From Shewanella electrica (lineage in GTDB: Bacteria; Pseudomonadota; Gammaproteobacteria; Enterobacterales; Shewanellaceae): a stretch of 64,000 nt of DNA. Below, in pieces: positions 1 through 10,156 of this stretch; position 1 is the stretch's first letter; each line of letters begins with the position of its first letter. The position numbers and the translations under genes are program-made. The notes beneath the pieces are model-generated. The model searched no databases. It was not told the origin of the DNA and saw nothing but the letters and a program-made list of their open reading frames with translations. The stretch lies in NCBI RefSeq assembly GCF_022321485.1, contig NZ_JAKOGG010000019.1, positions 1-64,000 of the forward strand. The letters run 5' to 3'.

Positions 1-35
1 GGGGGTCGCGGGTTCGAGTCCCGTCCGCTCCGCCA
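1..35 (+). tRNA. tRNA-Asp(GTC), 3' part only
   Basis: The window opens inside a tRNA gene. The visible part holds the variable loop, a complete T arm (GCGGG stem, TTCGAGT loop), the 3' acceptor strand CCGCTCC, discriminator G and an encoded CCA. This matches the 3' half of E. coli tRNA-Asp almost base for base. The anticodon lies outside the window, so the identity rests on that similarity. Confidence 0.85.
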
Positions 36-44
36 ACACATCAA

Positions 45-79
45 GGCCTCGTCTTACGACGAGGCCTTTTTGTTTTTTT
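45..79 (+). terminator. Rho-independent terminator after tRNA-Asp
   Basis: A perfect 9-bp stem (GGCCTCGTC / GACGAGGCC) with a TTAC loop is followed by a T-rich run. It ends the tRNA transcript 10 bases after the CCA. Confidence 0.93.
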
Positions 80-314
80 ACTGTAAAACACCTATCTCAT
101 TAGCCATCTGCGTAGTTCATTGGCTGCTTAGCTAAATATCTATTAATTAATCACTGCGTAATTTAGCGTTCATTCAGTAACACTGACGCATATCAATACT
201 CTCTGCAAACTAACTTCATAGAATGATGCCTTTCGATGTTGTCTAGGGTTCGTCTACGGATGAGCTACTAGGTAGCATTGCTGGCTCAAGGATAGGGAAA
301 GGGTAGCGGAGAAT

Positions 315-2246
315 ATGAATCAGTTTGTCATTGCTAATTCACGTGACTGTTTGGGGTGTCGTGCTTGTGAAGTGGCCTGTGTGCTATCTCACAATGAAGG
401 ACAATTTCCCGTTACTGAGGCGCTGTTTCAGCCTCGCATCCATGTGGTAAGGCATGACAAAGGCGCAACGGCTGTTGCTTGCCATCACTGTGAGGATGCG
501 CCGTGCGCTAACGCCTGCCCTGTCGCGGCAATTCATTATGACAACGGCATGGTGCAGCTTAATCAGGCTGAGTGTATTGGCTGTCGTAGCTGTGTCATTG
601 CTTGCCCGTTTGGGGCGATGGCGATGGTGGAAACCGCTGAGCAAGCTATGCTGGCGCAGAAGTGTGATTTATGTGTGCAGCACTCTGGTCCCGCTTGTGT
701 GGATGCTTGCCCCACTGGGTCGCTGTCATTGCTTGATAGTGCAGCATTGGTGCAGTTACGTCGTGCTAAACAGCTCAACACCACCAGTGGTCGAGTTACA
801 CCTGAAGTGCCACGTTACGGTGAGCTGCATCAACAGATTGTGGCTTTAACTCATTCTCCCCGCAAACTGGCAGACAAGTCGCCGTTAGCTGCCCGGCAAC
901 AGAGTTTTATTGAGACTTACCAAGCGCTCTCGGCCGCTCAGGTGACAGAACAAGCATCCCGCTGTTTGAGTTGCAGTGATAACCCTCACTGTCAATGGCG
1001 CTGCCCGCTACACAATCAGATCCCCGATTGGCTACAGCTAGCGGCGGCAGGCGATGTTATCGGTGCCGCCACGATATCCAACCACACTAGTTCGTTACCA
1101 GAGATCTGCGGCCGAGTATGTCCACAGGATAAACTTTGTGAAGGTGGATGTACGCTGAAGCCGAGTCATGGTGCGGTCACTATCGGTAATATCGAGCGCT
1201 ACATTAACGATCAGGCGTTAGCGCAGGGTTGGCGCCCTCAGTTGCCGCCAGTCCAAAGTAGCGGTCGTCGAGTTGCCATTATTGGCTCCGGCCCTGCTGG
1301 TCTAGGTTGTGCCGATGTGCTGTTACGCCATGGCGTGCAACCTGTGGTGTTTGAGCGTCAGCCAGAGATTGGTGGCATGCTTACCTTTGGCATTCCCTCG
1401 TTTAAGTTGGCGAAAACCGTGGTACAGCAGCGGCGCGCGTTGTTTAGTGACATGGGCATCGAGTTCCAATTAAACACTGAGGTTGGAACTGACATCACTA
1501 TCGAGCAGTTGCTCGCCGAGTTTGATGCGGTGTTTGTTGGCGCTGGCACTTACCAGTCGATGCGAGCCGGGCTGGATAACGAGCAGGCGCCGGGCGTCTA
1601 TGAAGCGCTGCCTTATCTTACCGCTAATACCAAGCACCTCATGGGCATACCGCAGCAAGCTGATGCACCGTATATCAACTTAGCCGATCAGCGCGTGGTG
1701 GTGCTCGGTGGTGGCGATACGGCGATGGATTGCTTACGCACGGCGGTCAGGCAGCAAGCTGCGTCGGTGACCTGTGCTTATCGCCGTGATGAAGCGAACA
1801 TGCCCGGCTCTGTGAAAGAGGTGGCTAATGCCAAGGAAGAGGGCGCTGAGTTTCTGTTTAATGTGCAGCCTACATCAATTTTGTGTGGCGATGATGGTCG
1901 TCTACGTGCCGTGCAGTTTGTTAGAACTGAATTAGGTGAACCCGATGCGTCAGGTCGGCGTCGGCCACAAGTAGTGGCGGGCTCTGAATTTGAACTTGCG
2001 GCAGACGCACTGATTATTGCGTTTGGCTTTAGCGCACATTCGATGCCGTGGTTAGAGGCCGCAGGTGTTGCTCTCAACCGTTGGGGCTTGATTGAGGCCA
2101 GTGCGACCAGTCGCTATCCGCTGCAAACTTCGCATCCCAAAATTTTCGCCGGTGGCGATATTGTGCGTGGTGCAGATTTAGTGGTGACGGCGATGGCGGA
2201 TGGCCGCTTAGCGGCGAAGGGGATTGTCGCGTCATTAGGTTTGTAA
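315..2246 (+). CDS. aegA: AegA-like Fe-S / FAD-dependent oxidoreductase
   Basis: Fusion of a ferredoxin module and a glutamate-synthase small-subunit-like (GltD) reductase, 643 aa, close to the E. coli AegA length. Residues 12-22, 56-68, 87-97 and 117-132 carry four four-cysteine motifs (16 Cys), as in HydN/AegA. A second Cys group (217-230 and 265-279) precedes the FAD-binding GSGPAG (324-329) and the NAD(P)-binding GGGDTA (465-470). The protein should move electrons between NAD(P)H and a partner dehydrogenase in the cytoplasm. In E. coli AegA is linked to low-oxygen urate use; no urate genes are visible here, so the substrate is open. The ATG has a purine-rich site (GCGGAGA) just upstream. 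It is a single-gene unit with its own terminator. Confidence 0.88.
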   Translation: MNQFVIANSRDCLGCRACEVACVLSHNEGQFPVTEALFQPRIHVVRHDKGATAVACHHCEDAPCANACPVAAIHYDNGMVQLNQAECIGCRSCVIACPFGAMAMVETAEQAMLAQKCDLCVQHSGPACVDACPTGSLSLLDSAALVQLRRAKQLNTTSGRVTPEVPRYGELHQQIVALTHSPRKLADKSPLAARQQSFIETYQALSAAQVTEQASRCLSCSDNPHCQWRCPLHNQIPDWLQLAAAGDVIGAATISNHTSSLPEICGRVCPQDKLCEGGCTLKPSHGAVTIGNIERYINDQALAQGWRPQLPPVQSSGRRVAIIGSGPAGLGCADVLLRHGVQPVVFERQPEIGGMLTFGIPSFKLAKTVVQQRRALFSDMGIEFQLNTEVGTDITIEQLLAEFDAVFVGAGTYQSMRAGLDNEQAPGVYEALPYLTANTKHLMGIPQQADAPYINLADQRVVVLGGGDTAMDCLRTAVRQQAASVTCAYRRDEANMPGSVKEVANAKEEGAEFLFNVQPTSILCGDDGRLRAVQFVRTELGEPDASGRRRPQVVAGSEFELAADALIIAFGFSAHSMPWLEAAGVALNRWGLIEASATSRYPLQTSHPKIFAGGDIVRGADLVVTAMADGRLAAKGIVASLGL

Positions 2247-2268
2247 ACACGTCATAATAGTTGCCCTC

Positions 2269-2294
2269 AAAGCGTCTGTAATGCAGGCGCTTTT
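2269..2294 (+). terminator. Rho-independent terminator after aegA
   Basis: Stem AAAGCGTCTG / CAGGCGCTTT (one G-U pair) with a TAATG loop and trailing T residues, 22 bases after the aegA stop. Confidence 0.8.
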
Positions 2295-2392
2295 GTCATT
2301 TATAGTGCAAGCTAAAAGTCGTGACTTCATACCCTTTTAGCCCTATTTGGCGTACCCTCTATAAGCAATATCGATTAAACGCAGGAGCATGA

Positions 2393-3667
2393 ATGAAGCT
2401 GGAAATGATTTGTACCGGAGAAGAGGTGCTGTCCGGTCAGATAGTCGATACCAATGCGGCATGGTTTGCCAATCTGATGATGGAACATGGCATCGAAGTT
2501 CAACGGCGAGTTACCGTGGGTGACCGCATGGAAGATCTGGTCGCCGTGTTTCAAGAACGTAGCCATCATGCGGATATTATTCTGGTTAACGGTGGTTTGG
2601 GGCCAACGTCAGATGATCTTTCCGCTGAGGCGATGGCGCAAGCCAAAGGCGAGCCATTAGTCGAAAACAAATGGTGGCGTGAGCACCTTGAGCAATGGTT
2701 TAGCCAAAATAATCGGGTGATGTCGGCGAATAATCTCAAGCAAGCATGGTTGCCAGAATCTGCCATCATGATTGATAACCCCGTCGGTACGGCGTGTGGT
2801 TTTCGGGTCAAACTGAACCGCGCATGGCTGTTTTTCACCCCGGGCGTTCCCTTTGAATTAAAACATATGGTGCGCGAGCAATTTTTACCGTTCGTGCAGC
2901 AGGAATTTGGTATTAACGCCCACGTGGCGTTGGAGAAGATCCTCACCTTTGGTCACGGTGAATCATTGCTGGCATCAAAGTTAGAACCGTTGACCATTCC
3001 TGACGGCATCACCTTGGGCTATCGCTCTTCGATGCCGCATATCGAAATTAAGCTATTTGCTCGCGGTGATGCTGCGATCGCGCAGTTACCCGCGATCACT
3101 GAACAGGTAAAGTCGGTGCTGGGAGCGGCAGTGGTGGCTGAGAATAAAGCCACATTGGCGGAAGAGATCCATGCAAAACTGTATCGCTCGGGCAAGACTT
3201 TAGCCGCAGCGGAGTCATGCACTGGAGGGATGATCACCAGCCAATTGGTCGCTTTCCCAGGTAGTTCAACCTATTTGCACCACGGCTTGGTGACGTACTC
3301 CAATGAGAGCAAGGTAAAAGTATTAGGGGTACAACCGCAGACCTTAGATGATTTTGGCGCGGTATCGATTCCGGTAGTTGAAGAGATGGCGAAAGGCGCG
3401 CGCGAGTTACTCGATAGCGATTTTGCACTGGCAACCAGTGGTATTGCTGGCCCTGATGGCGGTACCGACGAGAAGCCGGTTGGCACCGTGGCAATTGCCT
3501 TGGCAACCCGTAATGCGGTTTATAGCCAGATGGTGAAAATCTCTGGTCGCTCGCGTGATTTGGTGCGTTCACTCAGTGCTGCAGTGGCGTATGACATGTT
3601 ACGTCGCGAGTTAAATGATGAAGCAGTGATTGTGGATTACAGCTCGATTAAACGTTATCCCAAGTAA
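2393..3667 (+). CDS. pncC: CinA-type nicotinamide-nucleotide amidohydrolase
   Basis: 424 aa, the full two-domain CinA length. The N-terminal MoaB/MogA-like domain (about 1-170) contains the glycine-rich [16 protein letters not shown] segment. The C-terminal PncC domain (about 260-410) contains AAAESCTGG with the catalytic serine, YSNESK with a lysine, and [11 protein letters not shown]. PncC deamidates nicotinamide mononucleotide to nicotinate mononucleotide in pyridine-nucleotide salvage; the N-terminal domain in long CinA proteins is linked to ADP-ribose hydrolysis. The start ATG follows a GCAGGAGC site at 5-base spacing. It stands alone between terminators. Family assignment is firm; the activity in this organism is inferred. 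Confidence 0.93.
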   Translation: MKLEMICTGEEVLSGQIVDTNAAWFANLMMEHGIEVQRRVTVGDRMEDLVAVFQERSHHADIILVNGGLGPTSDDLSAEAMAQAKGEPLVENKWWREHLEQWFSQNNRVMSANNLKQAWLPESAIMIDNPVGTACGFRVKLNRAWLFFTPGVPFELKHMVREQFLPFVQQEFGINAHVALEKILTFGHGESLLASKLEPLTIPDGITLGYRSSMPHIEIKLFARGDAAIAQLPAITEQVKSVLGAAVVAENKATLAEEIHAKLYRSGKTLAAAESCTGGMITSQLVAFPGSSTYLHHGLVTYSNESKVKVLGVQPQTLDDFGAVSIPVVEEMAKGARELLDSDFALATSGIAGPDGGTDEKPVGTVAIALATRNAVYSQMVKISGRSRDLVRSLSAAVAYDMLRRELNDEAVIVDYSSIKRYPK

Positions 3668-3680
3668 CTGTTTGATAATG

Positions 3681-3706
3681 AAAAAGGGCTCTGTTGAGCC
3701 CTTTTT
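3681..3706. terminator. Bidirectional terminator between pncC and the ppc unit
   Basis: AAAAAGGGCTC / GAGCCCTTTTT with a TGTT loop. The A run on one side and T run on the other let it serve both convergent units. Confidence 0.93.
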
Positions 3707-3707
3707 G

Positions 3708-4244
3708 TTATTTGAACATTAAGATCAGCTGACCGGGTTCGACCTTGATACTCTTGGTCATTGAGGCGATTTTTGCTTCCGTGGCTTTGCTATCATCCAG
3801 CACATAAATCGGTTGCAGTTGCAGCAGCCCTTTAGCCTGATTCGCAAAATCACGTGCGACTGGATTTATCAGTGTTTGCAGTTTCTCCGGCGTCAACTGT
3901 ACGTCTTCCAGCTGCATATCATCGAGATATAAACCGTGGTTACTGGGTTCATAACGCGGTTTCGCACTGAATTTAGCCACCATAGTGGCCGACAGCGGAA
4001 ACACTGGCGACTTAATCTTTAACGCGGCGGTGGCTTTCACTGAAATCCGCTCAGGTTGTTCACCCAGTGACACTTCTAATGACTGCACGCCAGATTCAAC
4101 CAACATGCGGCCGCTATCAAGCGTGAACTGCTTAACCACTTTATCGTTAAGATATTGCTGAACTTGCTGTTCCGAGATGCTGTACTGGCTAGCGCAACCG
4201 CCGAGCCAGAGCAGCAGGGGTAATAAAAGTAACCGTTTGATCAA
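3708..4244 (-). CDS. DUF1439 (YceB-like) lipoprotein
   Basis: 178 aa. A hydrophobic leader ends in the lipobox LGGC (Cys17), so the product should be lipid-anchored. The body resembles E. coli YceB: a [13 protein letters not shown] segment, a central ALKIK/AKFSAK beta region, and the C-terminal pattern PIYVLDD...IKVEPGQ. Function of the family is not established; it has a lipid-binding-like (TULIP/BPI-type) appearance by inference only. The start codon is TTG. It overlaps the ppc stop in the sequence TTGA, so translation is probably coupled to ppc. No other in-frame start would keep the full signal peptide. Confidence 0.85.
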   Translation of the reverse strand: MIKRLLLLPLLLWLGGCASQYSISEQQVQQYLNDKVVKQFTLDSGRMLVESGVQSLEVSLGEQPERISVKATAALKIKSPVFPLSATMVAKFSAKPRYEPSNHGLYLDDMQLEDVQLTPEKLQTLINPVARDFANQAKGLLQLQPIYVLDDSKATEAKIASMTKSIKVEPGQLILMFK

Positions 4245-6880
4245 CCTGTATTCCTCATACCGGCGGCAACACCGGCAATAGTTAACATCAGTGCCAGCTC
4301 TAGTTTAGCACTGGGCTGAGTCTCCTTGCGAGTGCGGCCGAGCAGCTCGGCTTGCAGGAAGTTTAACGGATCGATGTAAGGGTTACGCAATTGAATGGAT
4401 TCACGGTTCCACGGGGTGTGCGACATCAAATAATCGCTGCCAGTGAGACGGTGCACCACATCAACACCCAATTGTAGGCGGCCAATCAGTTTTTCACCGA
4501 GATGATGCAGCTCTTTCGGCACTAAGCACTTCTCGTAGTAGCGGGCTAAGTTCGGCTCTGCTTTGGCAAACACCATCTCCATCATCGAGATGCGGGTGGC
4601 AAAGAATGGCCATTGCTGTTCCATCTCTTTGAGCAATCCCTCTTCACCACGATCAATCGCCTGTTGCAGCGATTCGCCGGCACCGAGCCACGCAGGCAGC
4701 ATTAAGCGGTTTTGCGACCAAGCAAAAATCCACGGAATTGCCCGTAAGCTTTCAATGCCGCCATCCACTTTACGTTTAGCTGGGCGGCTACCGAGCGGCA
4801 GTTTGCCAAGTTCGATTTCCGGAGTGGCAGCGCGGAAGTACGGCACAAAGTCGGGTTCATTACGCACCACATCGCGGTACGCCGCGACAGATTCGGCTGC
4901 AATGCGGTCCATACATGCACGCCATGCCGCTTTCGGCTCCGGCGGTGGCAGTAGCGTGGCTTCCATCACCGCCGAGGTATACAAGGCCAACGATTGAATC
5001 GCCAATTTGGGTAAACCAAATTTAAAGCGAATCATCTCACCTTGTTCGGTGACGCGAATACGGCCATCTACCGAGCCAGGTGGTTGCGACAGAATGGCAT
5101 CGTGGGCGGGAGCGCCGCCACGGCCGACAGTACCACCGCGACCATGAAACAGCACTAATTTCACTCCAGCCGCTTTGCAGACGGCCACCAATTGATCTTG
5201 CGCTTTATACTGTGCCCAACCTGCAGCCATGACCCCAGCGTCTTTGGCGGAATCGGAGTAACCAATCATCACTTCCTGCATGCCGTGGGTGTAATCGCGG
5301 TACCAATCAATGCTCAATAGTTGCTGCATCACATCGGCGGCGTTGGTCAAATCTTCCAACGTTTCAAACAGTGGCACCACGCGGATCGGATGTTTGCAGC
5401 CACACTTCTTCAACAGCAATAGCACGGCGAGCACATCCGATGGCGTGCTTGCCATAGAGATGACATAAGATCCCAAAGCTCGCGGCGGCTGGGCGGCAAT
5501 CAGTTTGAAGGTTGACCAGACTTCGTTGACGTCATCTGATGGCTTCCACGTGTTAGGGATCAATGGCCGACGGCCGCGCAGTTCTTTAAGCAGGAAGGCT
5601 TGTTTGTCGGCCTCGCTCCAACTGCCGTAATCGCCCATATCTAAATATTGAGTCAGTTCGCTCAGCACCTCGGTGTGGCGGCTGGAGTCTTGGCGAATAT
5701 CCAAGCGCAACATGTGAATGCCAAAACAGGCGATACGGCGCAGCATATCCAACAGCAAACCGTTTGCAATCAACCGCATACCGCAGTCATACAAGCTGGT
5801 GTAGAGCATCATCAGTGGCTTTTTAAGGTCATCCTCATGCCAAATGATGCTGTTTTGATCGACTTCTGGCCGATGGCCCTCGATACGCGCGTTGAGATAA
5901 TCGATGGTGTTGCGCAGTTTCTGGCGCAGGTCACGCAACACTACACGATAAGGCTCGGGGCTGTTATCGGTATAAGCCAACAGCTCAGCATTGGCCTTCG
6001 TCATGGAGAGTTCATCGACCAACAACACGATATCTTTCAGGTGTAAACGCGCTGCCGCGTGGCGGTTACGGTCGAGTACCTCTTCAGTCACTTTGGCGGT
6101 AACAAATGGGTTGCCATCGCGGTCGCCGCCCATCCAGCTCGAGAAACGTACTGGGGCAAAGTCTGTTGGTAATTGCTCACCGGTGCGGTCTTGAACGCGG
6201 TCATTTAACTGCCGCAGAAAATCGGGAATCGCCTGCCACAGCGACGCTTCAATGGTCGACAGCCCCCAGCGTGCTTCATCTACTGGCGTTGGGCGCTGCT
6301 CGCGGATTTCGTTCGTATGCCAAATCTGTGCAATCAACTGGCGCAGACGCAGGTGCAACTGGGTGGTTTCGCGCTCGCTTAGTTGGGGGTTTTCTAGTGC
6401 GGCGAGACAATCAACAATCGCGGCATATTTGTAGATCAGTGTGCGGCGGGAAATTTCTGTCGGATGTGCGGTGAGCACTAAATCGATATCGAGATTCAGC
6501 AGGCATTCCAGCATCTGCTGTTGGTCGACCGGGCCGTCATCCAACATTTTACCCAGTAGTTGCTCTACTGGATCGGGCACGCACACCAGCTCATCGCAGT
6601 TGCGGCTGATGGTATGAAATTGCTCCGCAATGTTGGCCAAGTTGAGAAACTGGTTGAAAGCTTTGGCAACCGGCACCAGTTGATCATCGGGGAGTGCGGT
6701 CAAAAGTTGCAGCATCCGCTCACCTGCGGCGGTGTCGCCTTGGCGTGATTGCTTGGCTAGTAGCCGAATCTGTTCCACCTTATCTAGAAATGATTCTCCT
6801 AGATCGGTACTCATGGTTTCCCCCAGCATCTGACCTAACATATTCACGTTAGCTCTCAGCGGTGCATACATATCTGCCAT
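4241..6880 (-). CDS. ppc: Phosphoenolpyruvate carboxylase
   Basis: Carboxylates phosphoenolpyruvate to oxaloacetate, replenishing the TCA cycle and feeding aspartate-family synthesis. 879 aa against 883 in E. coli. Visible hallmarks: [13 protein letters not shown] with the catalytic histidine, [37 protein letters not shown], and the conserved C-terminal end AAGMRNTG. The N-terminus [16 protein letters not shown] aligns with the E. coli start. It is co-transcribed with the downstream lipoprotein gene (4-base overlap) and diverges from argC across a 538-base gap. The ppc-argCBFGH neighbourhood is typical of Shewanella. Confidence 0.97.
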   Translation of the reverse strand: MADMYAPLRANVNMLGQMLGETMSTDLGESFLDKVEQIRLLAKQSRQGDTAAGERMLQLLTALPDDQLVPVAKAFNQFLNLANIAEQFHTISRNCDELVCVPDPVEQLLGKMLDDGPVDQQQMLECLLNLDIDLVLTAHPTEISRRTLIYKYAAIVDCLAALENPQLSERETTQLHLRLRQLIAQIWHTNEIREQRPTPVDEARWGLSTIEASLWQAIPDFLRQLNDRVQDRTGEQLPTDFAPVRFSSWMGGDRDGNPFVTAKVTEEVLDRNRHAAARLHLKDIVLLVDELSMTKANAELLAYTDNSPEPYRVVLRDLRQKLRNTIDYLNARIEGHRPEVDQNSIIWHEDDLKKPLMMLYTSLYDCGMRLIANGLLLDMLRRIACFGIHMLRLDIRQDSSRHTEVLSELTQYLDMGDYGSWSEADKQAFLLKELRGRRPLIPNTWKPSDDVNEVWSTFKLIAAQPPRALGSYVISMASTPSDVLAVLLLLKKCGCKHPIRVVPLFETLEDLTNAADVMQQLLSIDWYRDYTHGMQEVMIGYSDSAKDAGVMAAGWAQYKAQDQLVAVCKAAGVKLVLFHGRGGTVGRGGAPAHDAILSQPPGSVDGRIRVTEQGEMIRFKFGLPKLAIQSLALYTSAVMEATLLPPPEPKAAWRACMDRIAAESVAAYRDVVRNEPDFVPYFRAATPEIELGKLPLGSRPAKRKVDGGIESLRAIPWIFAWSQNRLMLPAWLGAGESLQQAIDRGEEGLLKEMEQQWPFFATRISMMEMVFAKAEPNLARYYEKCLVPKELHHLGEKLIGRLQLGVDVVHRLTGSDYLMSHTPWNRESIQLRNPYIDPLNFLQAELLGRTRKETQPSAKLELALMLTIAGVAAGMRNTG

Positions 6881-7174
6881 TTATTGCTTACTCCATTCTC
6901 GTGTCGGGCATCGGCCAAACTGAACCATGCACAATACCTATCCTTTCACCTATTGGTCAATATGTAATACAAATGTGACAACTGCGATTGCAAATTCTGT
7001 AGTTATTTGCATTTGTTTTGCATATTTAGCGATTATTACTCGCTGGCATGCCAAGGTTCGGCGCGCGTGCTTTGTGTCAGGCGTCTTTATCCCTGCAACA
7101 TCTGTCGTTATTCACGCATCGATAGATAGTCGTTGCGTGAGTGAACTGGCAATTTATTCACCAATTAATGCGGA

Positions 7175-7206
7175 ATGCAATATATAAATATTCACATATA
7201 TTGCAT
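7175..7206. promoter_or_regulatory. Inverted repeat, probable operator of argC
   Basis: Perfect 11-bp inverted repeat ATGCAATATAT (7175-7185) / ATATATTGCAT (7196-7206) around a 10-base AT-rich centre. The right arm contains the -35 element of the argC promoter. Position and AT-richness suit ArgR, but the fit to the ARG-box consensus (TGAAT-N4-ATTCA) is poor: only one ATTCA half-site at 7190-7194. The regulator is therefore not certain. Confidence 0.5.
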
Positions 7207-7228
7207 GATTAAACATTTGTGGTAATCT
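7201..7228 (+). promoter_or_regulatory. Putative sigma-70 promoter of argC
   Basis: -35 TTGCAT (7201-7206), 16-base spacer, -10 TAATCT (7223-7228). It would start transcription near 7235 and give a leader of about 185 nt. Confidence 0.5.
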
Positions 7229-7367
7229 TGCACACAATTCTGACGTGGGTGAACCCTTCAAATCTCTTAGCGCAGTAGCCGCTACCAGTGCGATGCTCAA
7301 GGTTCTCCGAAAATAATAGCTGCGAATAATCCTAGTGGCGTTAAACTAAACAGCGTGCAGTTTTATT

Positions 7368-7395
7368 GGGCAGTTCTATGCTGCCCATTTTTATT
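7368..7395 (+). terminator. Terminator-like hairpin in the argC leader
   Basis: GGGCAG (7368-7373) / CTGCCC (7381-7386) with a 7-base loop, followed by ATTTTTATT, ending 24 bases before the argC start. It may act as an attenuator or only as a leader hairpin. Confidence 0.45.
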
Positions 7396-7418
7396 GATCA
7401 GATAACGATGCGAGTGCG

Positions 7419-8402
7419 ATGAAAAATATTGCCATTATCGGTGCTAGCGGTTACACCGGCGCCCAAATTACAGCCCTTATTCAAGCTGAAGCGGAACTTT
7501 CCATTCAAGGGTTGTATGTATCGGAAAACAGTCTCGACCAAGGTAAACCTTTGGCTGAGCTGTACCCTGTTTATCAGCAAGTGAAACATTGTTTGCAACC
7601 ATTAACTGCCGACGCCAAAGCGGCGATTGTTAATGAAGCTGATGCGGTGGTGTTAGCCACCGAACATGTGATCAGTTTGGAACTTGCTGCCTATTTTTAT
7701 CAGCAAGGTTTAGCGGTATTTGATTTAAGTGGTGCCTATCGTTTTAGCGATGCAGCGCAATATCCCAAATGGTATGGCTTTGAGCATAACCAGCCAGAAG
7801 TGTTGGCCCAAGCGGTTTATGGCTTAGCAGAATGGAACGCTGCTGCCGTGGCAAAGACGCGCATGATTGCGGTGCCCGGCTGTTACCCAACAGCGTCATT
7901 AACTGCCCTGAAACCGTTGAAGCCGTTTTTGACTGACGCCTATCCAGTGATCAACGCCGTCAGTGGCGTGACTGGTGCTGGCCGTAAGGCGCAGCTGCAT
8001 ACCAGTTTTTGTGAAGTGTCATTAACGCCGTACGGCGTGCTGGGTCATCGTCATCAACCAGAAATTGCTACCCAGTTGGGGCAAGAAGTGATCTTCACGC
8101 CGCACCTTGGCAACTTCAAACGGGGTATTTTGGCCACCATTACCGTGCAGCTGAAAAAAGGCACCACCACTGAACAGATCAGTGAAGCCTACTCAGTGTA
8201 TGACAACTCTGACATCGTCAAAGTAATGCACAACCGTTTCCCTAAAGTGGACGACGTGGTGCTAACGCCTAACTGTATTCTCGGGTGGAAGTATGACGAG
8301 CAGAGTGGCTACTTGGTGGTGTCTAGCGCCATCGACAATTTAATGAAAGGTGCAGCGAGCCAAGCATTGCAATGCATAAAGATTCATTACCAATTGGCTT
8401 AA
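7419..8402 (+). CDS. argC: N-acetyl-gamma-glutamyl-phosphate reductase
   Basis: NADPH-dependent reduction of N-acetylglutamyl phosphate to the semialdehyde, third step of arginine synthesis. 327 aa. The N-terminal [11 protein letters not shown] is the Rossmann nucleotide site, and [10 protein letters not shown] carries the catalytic Cys155; the C-terminal part has the GHRHQPEI and [11 protein letters not shown] blocks of the family. First gene of argCBFGH, all on one strand with short gaps. The ribosome site is weak (GAG a few bases before ATG), consistent with control in the leader. Confidence 0.97.
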   Translation: MKNIAIIGASGYTGAQITALIQAEAELSIQGLYVSENSLDQGKPLAELYPVYQQVKHCLQPLTADAKAAIVNEADAVVLATEHVISLELAAYFYQQGLAVFDLSGAYRFSDAAQYPKWYGFEHNQPEVLAQAVYGLAEWNAAAVAKTRMIAVPGCYPTASLTALKPLKPFLTDAYPVINAVSGVTGAGRKAQLHTSFCEVSLTPYGVLGHRHQPEIATQLGQEVIFTPHLGNFKRGILATITVQLKKGTTTEQISEAYSVYDNSDIVKVMHNRFPKVDDVVLTPNCILGWKYDEQSGYLVVSSAIDNLMKGAASQALQCIKIHYQLA

Positions 8403-8424
8403 TGTGACCCATAAGGAGATTGTG

Positions 8425-9207
8425 ATGAGCACAAATGAAACCGTATTGGTATTGAAGGTTGGCGGCGCGCTGATGCAGAGCCCAGAAGGCTTGCAAGGTT
8501 TGATGAAAACCGCGGCAGACATGGTGAATGCTGGCCGCAAAGTGGTGCTAGTGCATGGCGGCGGTTATTTGGTAGATGAACAGCTGGCAGCAAACGGCAT
8601 GGTATCGGAAAAGGTTGATGGCCTGCGGGTCAGCCCGAAAGAACACATGCCGATCGTTGTTGGCGCGTTAGCCGGTACTTCTAACAAAGTATTGCAAGGT
8701 GCTGCGACAGCTGCGGGTGCCACAGTGGTGGGCTTAAGCCTCGCTGATGGCAACTTAGTGGATGCCAGTATCAAAGACCCACGCCTCGGTATGGTGGGGC
8801 AGGTTGCCCCTAAAGATGGCACTTATTTGAAATTTATTTTATCGCAAGGCTGGTTGCCGATTGTCAGCTCGATTGCGATGACCACTGACGGTGAACTGCT
8901 CAACGTCAATGCTGATGATGCCGCCACTGTGCTGGCGAAACTTGTGCATGGTCAGTTAATCCTGTTGTCGGATGTACCAGGGGTACTGGACGGCAATGGC
9001 GAGCTGTTGAGTAGTTTGAATCGGGCACAGATTGCCGAATTAGTTGCGCAAGGCGTGATTGCTAAAGGCATGAAAGTGAAAGTGGAGGCTGCCTTGGAGG
9101 TAGCCGAACAGATGGGGCAGCCAGTTCAGGTTGCTTCATGGCGAGATGCAGCTCAATTAGCTGCGCTGGCCCGGGGAGAGCACATCGGCACGCAAATACA
9201 ACCATAG
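8425..9207 (+). CDS. argB: Acetylglutamate kinase
   Basis: Phosphorylates N-acetylglutamate, second step of arginine synthesis. 260 aa amino-acid-kinase fold: KVGGALM near the N-terminus, VLVHGGGYLVDEQL, GLSLADGNLV, VNADDAATVLAKLV and LLSDVPGVLD. Short E. coli-like form without the extra N-terminal helix usually associated with arginine feedback. The start at 8425 is chosen because AAGGAG lies six bases upstream; a GTG at 8404 would extend the protein over its own ribosome site. It starts 22 bases after the argC stop. Confidence 0.96.
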   Translation: MSTNETVLVLKVGGALMQSPEGLQGLMKTAADMVNAGRKVVLVHGGGYLVDEQLAANGMVSEKVDGLRVSPKEHMPIVVGALAGTSNKVLQGAATAAGATVVGLSLADGNLVDASIKDPRLGMVGQVAPKDGTYLKFILSQGWLPIVSSIAMTTDGELLNVNADDAATVLAKLVHGQLILLSDVPGVLDGNGELLSSLNRAQIAELVAQGVIAKGMKVKVEAALEVAEQMGQPVQVASWRDAAQLAALARGEHIGTQIQP

Positions 9208-9219
9208 AAAGGATGAATT

Positions 9220-10125
9220 ATGAAGCACCTGTTGTCTCTGAAAGAACTGAGCCAAACGCAATTGTTGGCTCTGTTAGAGCTGGCGAAAAAAATTAAAGCC
9301 GCACCTGAGGAATACCGTACTGCGCTCGATGGCAAAAGTGTGGTGATGCTGTTTGAAAAACCCTCACTGCGTACTCGCGTCAGCTTTGATATCGGGATCA
9401 ACAAGCTAGGTGGCCACTGTGTCTACATGGATCAGCAAAACGGTGCTTTAGGTAAACGTGAGTCAGTAGCGGATTTCGCCGGCAATATCTCGCAATGGGC
9501 CGATGGTATTGTGGCGCGTACTTTTAGCCATGTCACCATTGAAGAGTTAGCCGAATATGGCTCAGTGCCAGTGATCAATGCGCTATCTGACTTATACCAC
9601 CCATGCCAAGCTTTGGCGGATTTTCTTACCTTGTATGAAAACGAAGGTGATCTGAAACACGTCAAACTGGCTTATATGGGGGATGGTAATAACGTCACTC
9701 ATTCTCTGATGCTGGGCGCCGCGGTGCTCGGCATGCAGATGACAGTTATCTGCCCTGAAGGCCATTTCCCAGATGGCTTTGTGGTGACCCAAGCGCAACA
9801 ACTGGCGGCGGCACATGGCGGCAGCTTACTGCTGACTTCTGACGTTGCTGCGCTGGAAGAGGTCGATGCGGTATACACCGACACTTGGATCTCCATGGGC
9901 GATAACACCAAATTGTCAGATATCGCGGCTAAATTTGGCCAATACCAAGTCACCCGCGAAATGATGGATAAGTATCAAGTGAAATACTTCATGCACTGTC
10001 TTCCAGCCCACCGCGGCGTTGAAGTCACTGATGAAGTGATGGATGGTGCTGGCTCGCTGATCCTTCAGCAAGCGCAAAACCGCATGCACGCACAAAATGC
10101 GGTGCTGGTAACTCTGTTAAGTTGA
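9220..10125 (+). CDS. argF: Ornithine carbamoyltransferase
   Basis: Transfers the carbamoyl group to ornithine to make citrulline in the cytoplasm. 301 aa. The carbamoyl-phosphate site SLRTR, the [12 protein letters not shown] block and the ornithine-binding MHCLPAHRG are all present. The start has AAAGGATG at good spacing and lies 12 bases after argB. It is shorter than E. coli ArgF/ArgI (334 aa) and looks like the compact form found in Shewanella and Pseudomonas. Confidence 0.97.
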   Translation: MKHLLSLKELSQTQLLALLELAKKIKAAPEEYRTALDGKSVVMLFEKPSLRTRVSFDIGINKLGGHCVYMDQQNGALGKRESVADFAGNISQWADGIVARTFSHVTIEELAEYGSVPVINALSDLYHPCQALADFLTLYENEGDLKHVKLAYMGDGNNVTHSLMLGAAVLGMQMTVICPEGHFPDGFVVTQAQQLAAAHGGSLLLTSDVAALEEVDAVYTDTWISMGDNTKLSDIAAKFGQYQVTREMMDKYQVKYFMHCLPAHRGVEVTDEVMDGAGSLILQQAQNRMHAQNAVLVTLLS

Positions 10126-10156
10126 TGGCTGCGGCCTTGGAATTCAGGAAATAATC

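Larger units (their letters stand above)
6881..7418. other. Divergent ppc-argC intergenic region
   Basis: 538 bases without a convincing gene. It holds promoters for both sides, an 11-bp inverted repeat, a recognisable argC promoter and a leader with small hairpins. An open frame at 6927-7187 has no ribosome site and unusual composition and was rejected. Confidence 0.7.

Noticed and set aside
6927-7187. 86-codon open frame in the ppc-argC gap
   Set aside because: No ribosome site, odd composition (runs of Cys, Ile, Ala), and it overlaps promoter-like and palindromic sequence.
7100-7200. ARG boxes for ArgR upstream of argC
   Set aside because: Several ATTCA half-sites exist but none pairs with a proper TGAAT at the right distance, so a true ARG box could not be called.
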